NCBI GenBank assembly: GCA_004376695.1
Contig: SOJB01000031.1
Location: 1 to 5,169, forward strand
Length of the DNA: 5,169 nt
DNA from: Dehalococcoidia bacterium
Lineage (GTDB): Bacteria; Chloroflexota; Dehalococcoidia; GIF9; AB-539-J10
Direction of reading: 5' to 3'
The notes beneath the pieces were generated by a model. The model was not told the origin of the DNA. It saw only the letters and a list, made by a program, of their open reading frames with translations, and ran no database searches. Below are positions 1-5,169 of the stretch, one piece after another. The translations under genes and the position numbers were made by a program. Position 1 is the stretch's first letter; each line of letters starts with the position of its first letter.

Positions 1-243
1 GTCATTGAGAAGAAGAGCACCTTCGTCAAATTCCATGCCTGGCAATCCATAATGACCTTCGGTGTATTAACCGTAGCCCTCCTTATCTTAACCTGGATTC
101 CCTTTATCGGCTGGATCCTATCGATACTTATCTGGATCCTGATGGTCGTATTGTGGGTTATCCTTCTGATACAGGCGGGAACCGGCAAGATGTGGAAGGT
201 GCCCGGAGCGGGTGACTGGGCCGAGAAGATGGCCAACAAGTAG
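1..243 (+). CDS. DUF4870/Tic20-like small membrane protein, C-terminal part
   Basis: The reading frame is open from base 1 to a TAG stop at 241-243, so 80 C-terminal residues are visible and the true start lies outside the window. The ATG at 52 is internal. The fragment starts with a short charged stretch followed by KFHAWQS, a wording typical of DUF4870 (Tic20-like) proteins, where a conserved F(V/I)(R/K)FHA(W/M)QS motif opens a transmembrane helix. Two hydrophobic segments follow, at about fragment residues 18-36 and 40-60, separated by a short PFIGW turn that is also usual for the family. A polar tail ends in GDWAEKMANK. It is expected to sit in the cytoplasmic membrane. The family has no settled biochemical role in bacteria, so none is given. 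It runs in the same direction as dnaX but is 463 bases away, so co-transcription is not evident. Confidence 0.8.
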   Translation, partial: VIEKKSTFVKFHAWQSIMTFGVLTVALLILTWIPFIGWILSILIWILMVVLWVILLIQAGTGKMWKVPGAGDWAEKMANK

Positions 244-305
244 GATTTCAGAGTGCGCGGTGTCCCAGGCTTGATAAGGCACTGAGCTACGACTGGCTCT
301 TAGCC

Positions 306-360
306 GTCCCCAAAGGGGAGCTGTCTCCGGGAACTCTGCCTTCCCCATATCAATGGGGAC
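306..360. repeat. Cluster of TCCCC/GGGGA inverted repeats with alternative hairpins
   Basis: Four mutually complementary words lie within 55 bases: GTCCCC (306-311), GGGGA (315-319), TCCCC (342-346) and GGGGAC (355-360). They can fold as two local hairpins. The first is TCCCC-AAA-GGGGA. The second has a perfect 7-bp stem, TCCCCAT (342-348) with ATGGGGA (353-359), around the loop ATCA. Alternatively they form one long hairpin in which the outer pair (306-311 with 355-360) encloses the inner pair (315-319 with 342-346). There is no T-run after either form, so this is not a standard terminator. Whether it acts in RNA or DNA is unknown. Confidence 0.45.
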
Positions 361-601
361 GCTGCGGCACAGCAAAGCACAGGCTGTGGATTAAGTAACT
401 GCTGCCCGCTCATCGCTGTCCGGTGATAATTGCAGCCCACTGCTTACCAGTTCTTCCTCATATAGCTCGAAAGAGCAGCATGTCCTCAGGCCTCGCTTCC
501 AGTGCTTTCTCGCTTCTCATTTGCTCCGTTCCTGCGCACGTCCACAAGGCAAATCCACAAGCCTGCCCACGCACGAATCTCCGCTTATTTCATAGTCTTG
601 C

Positions 602-614
602 GCACCATTGGTGC
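602..614. repeat. Small palindrome GCACCA-T-TGGTGC
   Basis: A perfect 6-bp inverted repeat with a single central T lies about 75 bases before the dnaX -10 box. Its size and symmetry would suit a repressor half-site pair, but no known operator is recognised and chance is a real alternative. Confidence 0.25.
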
Positions 615-685
615 AAAACCCTCTAAACCGATACGTCACGGGTGACTTGGTGCAGGGAATCTGCTTTCGGGATTACGTGGCGGGG

Positions 686-694
686 TGGTATAAT
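686..694 (+). promoter_or_regulatory. Extended -10 promoter of the dnaX operon
   Basis: TGGTATAAT is a perfect sigma-70-type -10 hexamer (TATAAT, 689-694) carrying the TGn extension at 686-688. The best -35 candidate at normal spacing is poor (TTTCGG, 665-670), which fits extended -10 promoters, since they depend little on a -35 box. Transcription would start near base 701, only about six bases before the dnaX ATG at 707. The site also argues that the upstream in-frame TTG at 608 is not the dnaX start. Confidence 0.6.
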
Positions 695-706
695 AAGCGT
701 CAGTAT

Positions 707-2281
707 ATGGGTTCCGAAGTTTTCTACCGCAAGTGGCGACCGCAGACCCTTAGTGAGGTGCTGGGACAAGAGCCTGTGACTCAGACTCTGCGTCATGCGG
801 TGGAGAGCGGGAAGATAGCTCATGCGTATCTCTTCTGCGGCCCACGAGGTACAGGCAAGACCAGCATGGCGCGCATCTTAGCCAAAGCCGTGAACTGCCC
901 TGACCAGAGAGGCGGCGAGCCGTGCAATGCCTGCCCACTGTGTCGTTCAATCGCTGAGGGCAGGGCTCTCGATGTGATAGAGATTGATGCCGCCAGCAAC
1001 CGCGGCATTGACGAAATCCGTAGTCTCAGGGAAAAGGCAAACTACGCCCCCAGCCTCGCTCGCTACAAGGTATATATCATAGACGAAGTCCACATGCTTA
1101 CCGAGGCGGCCTGTAACGCCTTGCTGAAAACGTTGGAGGAGCCGCCGGGGCATGTGATTTTTGTTCTGGCTACGACAGAGGCGCACAAGGTGATAGCCAC
1201 CATAGTGTCCAGATGTCAGCGGTTCAACTTCCGTCGCCTGGGGCAACCCGAGATAATGAACAAGCTCACGCTGATATGCGAGAAGGAGGGAGTCCATATC
1301 GAGCCTGATTCCTTAAGGCTTATTGCTCGTGCTGCTACCGGGAGCCTTCGTGATGCTGAGAATATTCTACAACAGATGATTGCCTACTATGGCGATGAAA
1401 TTGAGCTTGATCGGGTTCAGGCGGAGCTCGGTATTAGCCGGGATTGGCGGGTCAGGCAACTAGCACAACATGTGGTGGCCAGGGATGTGGCTGCCGGGCT
1501 AAGAGTCATAAACAGCCTTGACAGCGATGGTGTTGATCTTCGTCAGTTTAATCTGGGGCTGGTAGAATACCTTCGAGGGTTGTTGCTGGTCAAATCCCGA
1601 TGCGAAGAGGCTTTAGATACGACTAGCGAGGATCTAGTCGAGATGAGAAACCTTGCTGCCAATGCCACGCTCGATTACTTGCTTAGAGCGGTCAAGTCTT
1701 TCTCCAGCATAGATTTTCGAAGTGCCGATTACTCCGCTCTGCCATTGGAATTAGCTTTGCTCGATTGTGCTTTGTCTCCATACGCAGGGCAAGAACAGCT
1801 AACCACAACTCAACCTTTGGACGTAGCGGGAGGTACAGAGACAACCGAGTCCCTGGAGGAAATCGAGGCTCCTACGGCAGTGGATCCTGCCAGAGTCGGG
1901 GCTGAGGCTGCAGATGGAGAGATTGCCCCGGACTTCGATCATCTCCGCAGTCGCTGGAAGGAGTTCATCAGAGCTTTGCGGGGCGAGGGCTCCAGCGGCA
2001 ATTTGGACGCCTTCTTGCGTAGCGCTTGTGACCCCGTGGCCCTTGAGGATGACATACTGGTGTTAGGTTTCTATTACTCCTTCCACAAGGAGAAAATCGA
2101 AGACGCCAAATACCGACATCTGGTGGAGAGGAAGCTCAAAGAGGTTTTCGGTCGGCCCTATAAGATAAGATGTGTTCTGATCGACCATAAGAGGGAGGTG
2201 CCCTCAGAGGCGAGGACACACAATCCGGTGGTTAAAGCTGCTCTGGAAATGGGGGCCAGGATTAGCGAGGAAGAGTTATAG
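707..2281 (+). CDS. dnaX: DNA polymerase III subunit gamma/tau (clamp-loader ATPase)
   Basis: DnaX is the ATPase motor of the clamp loader, which opens the beta sliding clamp and loads it on primed DNA at the replication fork in the cytoplasm. The product is 524 residues. It begins with the family signature FYRKWRPQTLSEVLGQ (6-21). An AAA+ domain follows: Walker A GPRGTGKTS (45-53, K51), four zinc-binding cysteines (C64, C73, C76, C79), Walker B IIDEVH (124-129), sensor 1 LATTEAHK (154-161), the SRC motif with the arginine finger (168-170, R169) and sensor 2 GSLRDAEN (212-219, R215). A helical clamp-loader collar (about 230-357) leads to an acidic linker (about 360-410) and a C-terminal domain (about 410-492). 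The ATG at 707 is chosen because the family signature follows at once; an in-frame TTG at 608 would add 33 residues lying upstream of the promoter. No clear Shine-Dalgarno precedes the ATG. No A-rich slippery heptamer is seen in the linker, so a frameshifted gamma form is not indicated. Confidence 0.95.
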   Translation: MGSEVFYRKWRPQTLSEVLGQEPVTQTLRHAVESGKIAHAYLFCGPRGTGKTSMARILAKAVNCPDQRGGEPCNACPLCRSIAEGRALDVIEIDAASNRGIDEIRSLREKANYAPSLARYKVYIIDEVHMLTEAACNALLKTLEEPPGHVIFVLATTEAHKVIATIVSRCQRFNFRRLGQPEIMNKLTLICEKEGVHIEPDSLRLIARAATGSLRDAENILQQMIAYYGDEIELDRVQAELGISRDWRVRQLAQHVVARDVAAGLRVINSLDSDGVDLRQFNLGLVEYLRGLLLVKSRCEEALDTTSEDLVEMRNLAANATLDYLLRAVKSFSSIDFRSADYSALPLELALLDCALSPYAGQEQLTTTQPLDVAGGTETTESLEEIEAPTAVDPARVGAEAADGEIAPDFDHLRSRWKEFIRALRGEGSSGNLDAFLRSACDPVALEDDILVLGFYYSFHKEKIEDAKYRHLVERKLKEVFGRPYKIRCVLIDHKREVPSEARTHNPVVKAALEMGARISEEEL

Positions 2282-2302
2282 CCCTGAGTAATGTCGAAGC
2301 AA

Positions 2303-2308
2303 AGGAGG
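2303..2308 (+). promoter_or_regulatory. Ribosome binding site that decides the ybaB start
   Basis: AGGAGG, within the longer AAAGGAGG (2301-2308), ends three bases before the ATG at 2312. It lies inside the frame that could otherwise start at the ATG at 2291, which has no such site. The spacing is shorter than usual, but the match to the 16S rRNA tail is very strong. Confidence 0.6.
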
Positions 2309-2311
2309 GAG

Positions 2312-2617
2312 ATGGACAAATCAATACTGCGCCAGGCCCAGCAACTGCAGGCAAAGCTGGCTAAAGCCCAGGAGGAATTGGGCAACATGACTGTGGAAGC
2401 TACAAGTGGAGGCGGCGCCTTCAAGGTGGTGATTGACGGACATCAGAAGGTTCGTTCCGTGGACATATCTCCCGAAGTGGTTGAGGCCAAGGATGTTGAG
2501 TTACTGCAAGATCTGGTCACGGCTGGCGTCAACGAGGCTATTACCAAGTCGCAGGAGCTTGCCAGCAAGCATCTTAGCAGCTTGACAGGTGGTCTCAATA
2601 TCCCGGGGTTATTCTAG
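2312..2617 (+). CDS. ybaB: YbaB/EbfC family nucleoid-associated protein
   Basis: YbaB/EbfC proteins are small dimeric DNA-binding proteins that coat the nucleoid; the gene nearly always lies between dnaX and recR. The product is 101 residues from the ATG at 2312, close to the usual 100-110. It has an N-terminal amphipathic helix rich in Gln, Lys and Ala (RQAQQLQAKLAKAQEEL, 7-23), a central beta region containing the typical small-residue turn SGGGAFKVVIDG (32-43) and VRSVDISPEVV (47-57), then a second long helix with the conserved DLVTAGVNEAITKSQE (67-82), and a Gly/Pro tail, GGLNIPGLF. The alternative ATG at 2291 would add seven residues (MSKQRRE). I prefer 2312 because of the strong ribosome binding site and because family members begin just before the helix. 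The gap to dnaX is 30 bases, consistent with one operon. Confidence 0.92.
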   Translation: MDKSILRQAQQLQAKLAKAQEELGNMTVEATSGGGAFKVVIDGHQKVRSVDISPEVVEAKDVELLQDLVTAGVNEAITKSQELASKHLSSLTGGLNIPGLF

Positions 2618-2716
2618 TGAGGCGTTGTCAGCTGTTAGCTCCGGGATGTCAGCCATCGGGGTCTTCGCTGGTTTCTCGCTATGCTCCAGACAGCAATAAG
2701 ATAAAGGTGTAAGAAG
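2618..2716. other. Short ybaB-recR spacer
   Basis: These 99 bases hold a TTGTCA word resembling a -35 box (2625-2630) without a -10 box at proper spacing, and only 4-bp hairpins. No terminator is seen, so recR can be read from the dnaX promoter. The recR ribosome binding site AAAGGTG (2703-2709) lies seven bases before its ATG. Confidence 0.5.
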
Positions 2717-3316
2717 ATGAGATTTGTGGCTGAGCCTATAGCCCGACTGATTGAAGAGTTCAACAAACTGCCCGGCATCGGGCCAAAAAGCGCTCAGAGG
2801 CTCACTTATCATCTATTGCGCAACTCTGATGAAGAAGCGAGGGCCTTGGCCGAGGCGATCATAACGCTGAAGGAAAAGATAAAGGTCTGTTCGCTCTGTT
2901 TCAACAACACTGATGGCGACACCTGCCCCGTTTGTCAAGATACAGAGCGTGACCATTCCAAAATTTGTGTTGTGGAGAGACCTTCGGATATCCTTCCCCT
3001 GGAGCACACCAGGAAATACAGTGGTGTTTATCATGTGCTTCACGGAACTATCAATCCTGCGCAGGGCATCGGGCCTGAAGAGCTAAAGATTAAGGACCTT
3101 TTGACTCGTCTTCAAGATGGCTCGGTAACCGAAGTGATTATAGCAACCAATCCTAACGTAGAGAGCGAGACTATGGCTATGTATCTTCAGCGGATTATCG
3201 CGCCTCTGGGCATCCGCGTCACCCGCCTAGCTCGCGGCTTGCCCTTTGGTGCTGAACTGGAATACGCCGATGATCTAACATTGGGGCAGGCGCTGGAGAA
3301 CAGGCAGGAATTCTAA
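2717..3316 (+). CDS. recR: Recombination mediator protein RecR
   Basis: RecR acts with RecO and RecF in the cytoplasm to load RecA onto SSB-coated gapped DNA and forms a ring-like tetramer on DNA. The product is 199 residues, the normal family length. In order it shows a helix-hairpin-helix region (FNKLPGIGPKSAQRLTYHLL, 15-34), a four-cysteine zinc finger (C58, C61, C70, C73), a Toprim domain opening with ICVVERPSDI (83-92) and including GTINPAQGIGPEEL (110-123) and TNPNVESET (about 144-152), and the C-terminal LARGLPFGAELEYADDLTLGQAL block. The ATG at 2717 has a well-spaced ribosome binding site. Two loops differ slightly from the textbook wording: PAQGIGP where PLDGIGP is common, and NVESET where TVEGEA is common. 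The fold looks intact. It is the third gene of the dnaX cluster, and no intrinsic terminator was found after it. Confidence 0.95.
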   Translation: MRFVAEPIARLIEEFNKLPGIGPKSAQRLTYHLLRNSDEEARALAEAIITLKEKIKVCSLCFNNTDGDTCPVCQDTERDHSKICVVERPSDILPLEHTRKYSGVYHVLHGTINPAQGIGPEELKIKDLLTRLQDGSVTEVIIATNPNVESETMAMYLQRIIAPLGIRVTRLARGLPFGAELEYADDLTLGQALENRQEF

Positions 3317-3495
3317 TAAGCCATAGATAACGGCACCTCCAAGGCAAAACAGAAACCCAGCATCAGGCAACGCTCTCACCTAACCTGAGGACCTCCCGGC
3401 TCACCAGTGTGTTATTACCGTCAGGCGCGGGATAGCACTGCTCAGCCTCTGTAGCCCGATTTGCTGACTTCGGTACCGCATGAGGAGACAGGAGA

Positions 3496-3504
3496 TGCTA
3501 TACT
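3496..3504 (+). promoter_or_regulatory. Putative extended -10 promoter of the AbfD-like gene
   Basis: TGCTATACT carries the TGn extension and a -10 hexamer TATACT with one mismatch to TATAAT. No good -35 box is seen at normal spacing. The predicted start near base 3511 would give a leader of about 76 bases. It would let this gene be expressed independently of dnaX-recR. It resembles the dnaX promoter in relying on TGn. Confidence 0.4.
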
Positions 3505-3574
3505 GTGCACCAAGATTCCGGGGAAGCTAAACAACGACAACCTGCGACCGCGTCACTTTGGCTATCCACTGAAC

Positions 3575-3580
3575 GAGGAG
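3575..3580 (+). promoter_or_regulatory. Ribosome binding site that decides the AbfD-like start
   Basis: GAGGAG sits six bases before the ATG at 3587. That spacing is ideal and better than for the second ATG at 3593 (12 bases). It supports a start that matches the N-terminus of the clostridial enzyme (its EQYI wording) and rejects the longer TTG-initiated frame from 3461. Confidence 0.65.
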
Positions 3581-3586
3581 AGAAGA

Positions 3587-5116
3587 ATGAGGATGAAAGA
3601 GCAGTATATACAGGGCCTGGCCAGGATGAGGCGAAACGTCTACTTCAATGGCGAACTCATCGACCGCACAGACGAGCTACAGATGGATTGCATAAACACC
3701 ATCGGCACAACATTTGATGAAGCTGCCAAGCCGGAGAACCAGGATCTGTGCACCGCCATCTCCCATCTCAGTGGCGAACGCATCAATCGCTTCACGCACA
3801 TCCACCAGAACACCGATGACCTGCACAGAAAGCAAGACATGACCCGCATGCTCTGCCAGAAGGTGGGCGGATGCATCCAGAGGTGTATGGGCATCGATGC
3901 CACCAATGCCGTCTACAACGTGTCCTACGAAGCAGACAAGATGAACAACGGCGCAACCGAGTACCACGAGAACTTCAGGAAGTGGCTTATGCGCTTCCAG
4001 AGCGAAGACCTGGTAGGCTGCTGTGCTCAGACGGACGTCAAGGGCGATAGATTGCTGAGGCCCGCTGACCAGCCGGACCCCGATGCCTATTTACGGATCA
4101 AAGAGAGGCGCAGTGATGGCATCATCGTGAGCGGCTGCAAGGTCCACATCTCCGAGGCATCGGTTGCCGACGAGGTGCTGGTGGTGCCGACCCGCGCTCT
4201 GCGACCGGAGGACAAGGACTACGCCGTCGCCTTCGCCATCCCTGGTGACTGGGAAGGACTGAAACAGGTAGTCACCATCCATAATCTCAGGCCCAGGGAA
4301 CACTTCAGACGCGGCTTTCAACCTGGCTCTACAGATTCTTATCTGATGTTTGATAACTGCTTTGTACCGTGGGAAAGGGTCTTCCTCGCCGGCGAATGTC
4401 AACACGGCGGCGCGCTGGCGCTCCTGTTTGCCCTGTTTCACCGCCATTCCTATTCCGGCTGCAAGCCGGCTATCGGAGACATAATCCTGGGAACCGCGGC
4501 GCTTGCCGCAGAGGTGAACAACATCCACAAGACACCTCACGTCAGGGAGAAGCTGGCCGAGATCATCATGACCACTGAACTCGGTTATGCGGCGGGGTAC
4601 ACAGCATCCGCCCTTGGCAAGCCCGAGGTCTACATACCCGGAATAGGCTTCGTCCCCTACGGCCCCGGTTCCTACATACCCAATTCTATTTACTGCAACG
4701 TCGGCCGCTGCCTCACGGGTGAGGCGGTCTATCGTGAGGCGGAGATGCTCTGCGATATCGCCGGCGGCGTGGTCGCCACCTTCCCCCATGAGAACGATTT
4801 CCTGAACCCGGAGACCCGTGACCTGCTCCTGAAATACACAAAGCGCAATCCCAACATGCCAGTCGAGGACCAGGCGCAGTTATGGCGCTATTTGGGCGAT
4901 ATCCTCTGCTCGGCGACCGGAGGCATAAACAGCATCGGCAGTTACCATGGTGGCGGCTCACCCATCATGGAACAAATCGCCATCACAACGCAGTATGACA
5001 TCGATTCCAGGAAAAAACTGGTGAAGCACATCGCCGGTATGAGCGGCGGCGACCATGATGCCCTGAGCAGAACGATGACCCAGCCAGGCAAGATGCCCGC
5101 CGGGCCTTCCAGATAG
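3587..5116 (+). CDS. 4-hydroxybutyryl-CoA dehydratase (AbfD)-like FAD/[4Fe-4S] enzyme
   Basis: The 509-residue product belongs to the 4-hydroxyphenylacetate 3-hydroxylase/AbfD family. AbfD of Clostridium aminobutyricum converts 4-hydroxybutyryl-CoA to crotonyl-CoA by a radical mechanism, using FAD and a [4Fe-4S] cluster in a cytoplasmic homotetramer. Visible blocks: EQYIQGL (5-11), INRFTHIHQNTDDL (66-79), the first cluster pair in CIQRC (C96, C100), a flavin-region TDVKGDR (149-155), MFDNCFVP (254-261), and the second cluster pair with flanking Tyr/Lys in HRHSYSGCK (H285, Y289, C292, K293). All four match the clostridial ligands C99, C103, H292 and C299. However, the clostridial E257 corresponds to D250, T190 to S189 and E455 to G451. 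The protein also ends in a Gly/Pro-rich tail of about 25 residues that the clostridial enzyme lacks. Codons end in C or G more often than in the dnaX cluster. The family is clear, but the exact substrate is not; a true 4-hydroxybutyryl-CoA dehydratase is possible but doubtful. Confidence 0.85.
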   Translation: MRMKEQYIQGLARMRRNVYFNGELIDRTDELQMDCINTIGTTFDEAAKPENQDLCTAISHLSGERINRFTHIHQNTDDLHRKQDMTRMLCQKVGGCIQRCMGIDATNAVYNVSYEADKMNNGATEYHENFRKWLMRFQSEDLVGCCAQTDVKGDRLLRPADQPDPDAYLRIKERRSDGIIVSGCKVHISEASVADEVLVVPTRALRPEDKDYAVAFAIPGDWEGLKQVVTIHNLRPREHFRRGFQPGSTDSYLMFDNCFVPWERVFLAGECQHGGALALLFALFHRHSYSGCKPAIGDIILGTAALAAEVNNIHKTPHVREKLAEIIMTTELGYAAGYTASALGKPEVYIPGIGFVPYGPGSYIPNSIYCNVGRCLTGEAVYREAEMLCDIAGGVVATFPHENDFLNPETRDLLLKYTKRNPNMPVEDQAQLWRYLGDILCSATGGINSIGSYHGGGSPIMEQIAITTQYDIDSRKKLVKHIAGMSGGDHDALSRTMTQPGKMPAGPSR

Positions 5117-5169
5117 CAACAGGCAAGCTTCTCCGGAAACCTGAAGGATTTCGTGGCGTATAAGCTGGC
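5117..5169. other. Trailing 53 bases after the AbfD-like gene
   Basis: No terminator with a T-run is seen; only a weak CTTC/GAAG pairing around CCGG is present. A GTG at 5153 has AAGGA four bases before it and opens a frame reading MAYKL to the window edge, so a next gene could begin here, but five codons are too few to support a call. Confidence 0.3.

Larger units (their letters stand above)
244..706. other. Non-coding gap between the membrane protein gene and dnaX
   Basis: This 463-base stretch has no convincing gene. Short open frames on both strands, such as 423-626 on the + strand, lack a good ribosome binding site and have low-complexity Cys/His/Ser/Pro-rich translations typical of chance frames. 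I looked for the SRP RNA that sits before dnaX in Bacillus and did not find its GGAA-loop core on either strand. What it does hold: paired TCCCC/GGGGA words (306-360), a GAAA-loop mini-hairpin GCTC-GAAA-GAGC (465-476), a TCCACAAG direct repeat (541-548 and 554-561), a palindrome (602-614) and the dnaX promoter at the right end. No hairpin followed by a T-run was seen, so the upstream gene has no obvious intrinsic terminator. Confidence 0.6.
3317..3586. other. Non-coding gap between recR and the AbfD-like gene
   Basis: These 270 bases contain two stops directly after recR (TAA at 3314-3316, then TAA at 3317-3319 in the same frame), no clear terminator hairpin with a T-run, and near the right side an extended -10 element and the ribosome binding site of the next gene. 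The reading frame of the next gene extends back to a TTG at 3461, but that 42-residue extension is not preceded by a ribosome binding site and has no counterpart in the clostridial enzyme as I recall it, so I treat it as untranslated. Confidence 0.55.

Noticed and set aside
241..305. tRNA-like D-arm on the - strand (GTAGCTCAG at about 280-288, with TGAAATCC near 241-248)
   Set aside because: No closing D-stem, no acceptor stem and no proper T-arm could be paired.
423..626. 67-codon open frame on the + strand in the gap before dnaX
   Set aside because: No ribosome binding site, no recognisable motif, and a Cys/His/Ser/Pro-rich composition typical of chance translation.
608..706. In-frame upstream extension of dnaX from a TTG at 608
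   Set aside because: It has no ribosome binding site, the added 33 residues lie before the family N-terminal signature, and a strong promoter sits inside it at 686-694.
244..706. Possible SRP (4.5S) RNA gene, as found before dnaX in Bacillus
   Set aside because: The conserved core with its GGAA loop and following AGCAGC was not found on either strand.
2618..2716. Separate recR promoter using TTGTCA at 2625-2630
   Set aside because: No acceptable -10 hexamer lies 16-18 bases downstream; TATGCT at 2680 and TAAGAT at 2697 are too far away.
3317..3460. Intrinsic terminator after recR
   Set aside because: Only weak, short pairings are present and none is followed by a T-run.
3461..3586. N-terminal extension of the AbfD-like gene from a TTG at 3461
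   Set aside because: The ATG at 3587 has an ideal ribosome binding site and matches the start of the clostridial homologue; the extension includes the putative promoter.
4091..4789. Long 232-codon open frame antisense to the AbfD-like gene
   Set aside because: It is fully inside a well-supported gene, and such antisense frames arise when the sense gene uses GC-rich third positions; the translation shows no family motif.

Overview
The window looks like chromosomal DNA from a bacterium. It is best matched, by memory of protein style rather than by any search, to the Chloroflexota, probably Dehalococcoidia or a subsurface relative. The reasons are the wording of the DnaX and RecR proteins, a small Tic20-like membrane protein next door, and a 4-hydroxybutyryl-CoA dehydratase-like enzyme of the anaerobic type. 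This placement is an inference. All supported genes lie on the + strand. I see no mobile element, CRISPR array, tRNA or rRNA.

Layout. Bases 1-243 are the end of a small two-helix membrane protein (DUF4870/Tic20-like), cut by the window edge. Bases 244-706 are a non-coding gap with a cluster of TCCCC/GGGGA inverted repeats, a small palindrome, loose DnaA-box-like words, and at its right end a strong extended -10 promoter (TGGTATAAT) placed only 12 bases before the dnaX start codon. Bases 707-3316 hold the conserved replication/repair cluster dnaX - ybaB/ebfC - recR. Bases 3317-3586 are a second non-coding gap with a promoter-like TGCTATACT and a good ribosome binding site. Bases 3587-5116 encode a complete flavin/iron-sulfur enzyme of the 4-hydroxybutyryl-CoA dehydratase (AbfD) family. 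The last 53 bases hold no supported gene.

How the genes work together. dnaX encodes the clamp-loader ATPase of DNA polymerase III, ybaB a nucleoid-associated DNA-binding protein, and recR a recombination mediator of the RecFOR pathway. This order is widespread in bacteria, and the three are probably co-transcribed from the promoter just ahead of dnaX. The AbfD-like gene is metabolic, has its own putative promoter and visibly different codon use, and probably is not part of that operon.

The most interesting item is the AbfD-like protein. It keeps all four residues matching the [4Fe-4S] ligands of clostridial 4-hydroxybutyryl-CoA dehydratase and the neighbouring Tyr and Lys, yet the two glutamates regarded as acid/base or substrate-handling residues (E257 and E455 in the clostridial enzyme) are Asp and Gly here. 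This suggests a related radical-type enzyme with a different substrate or reaction. The second is the nearly leaderless dnaX transcript predicted from the promoter position. I found no clearly novel multi-gene system.
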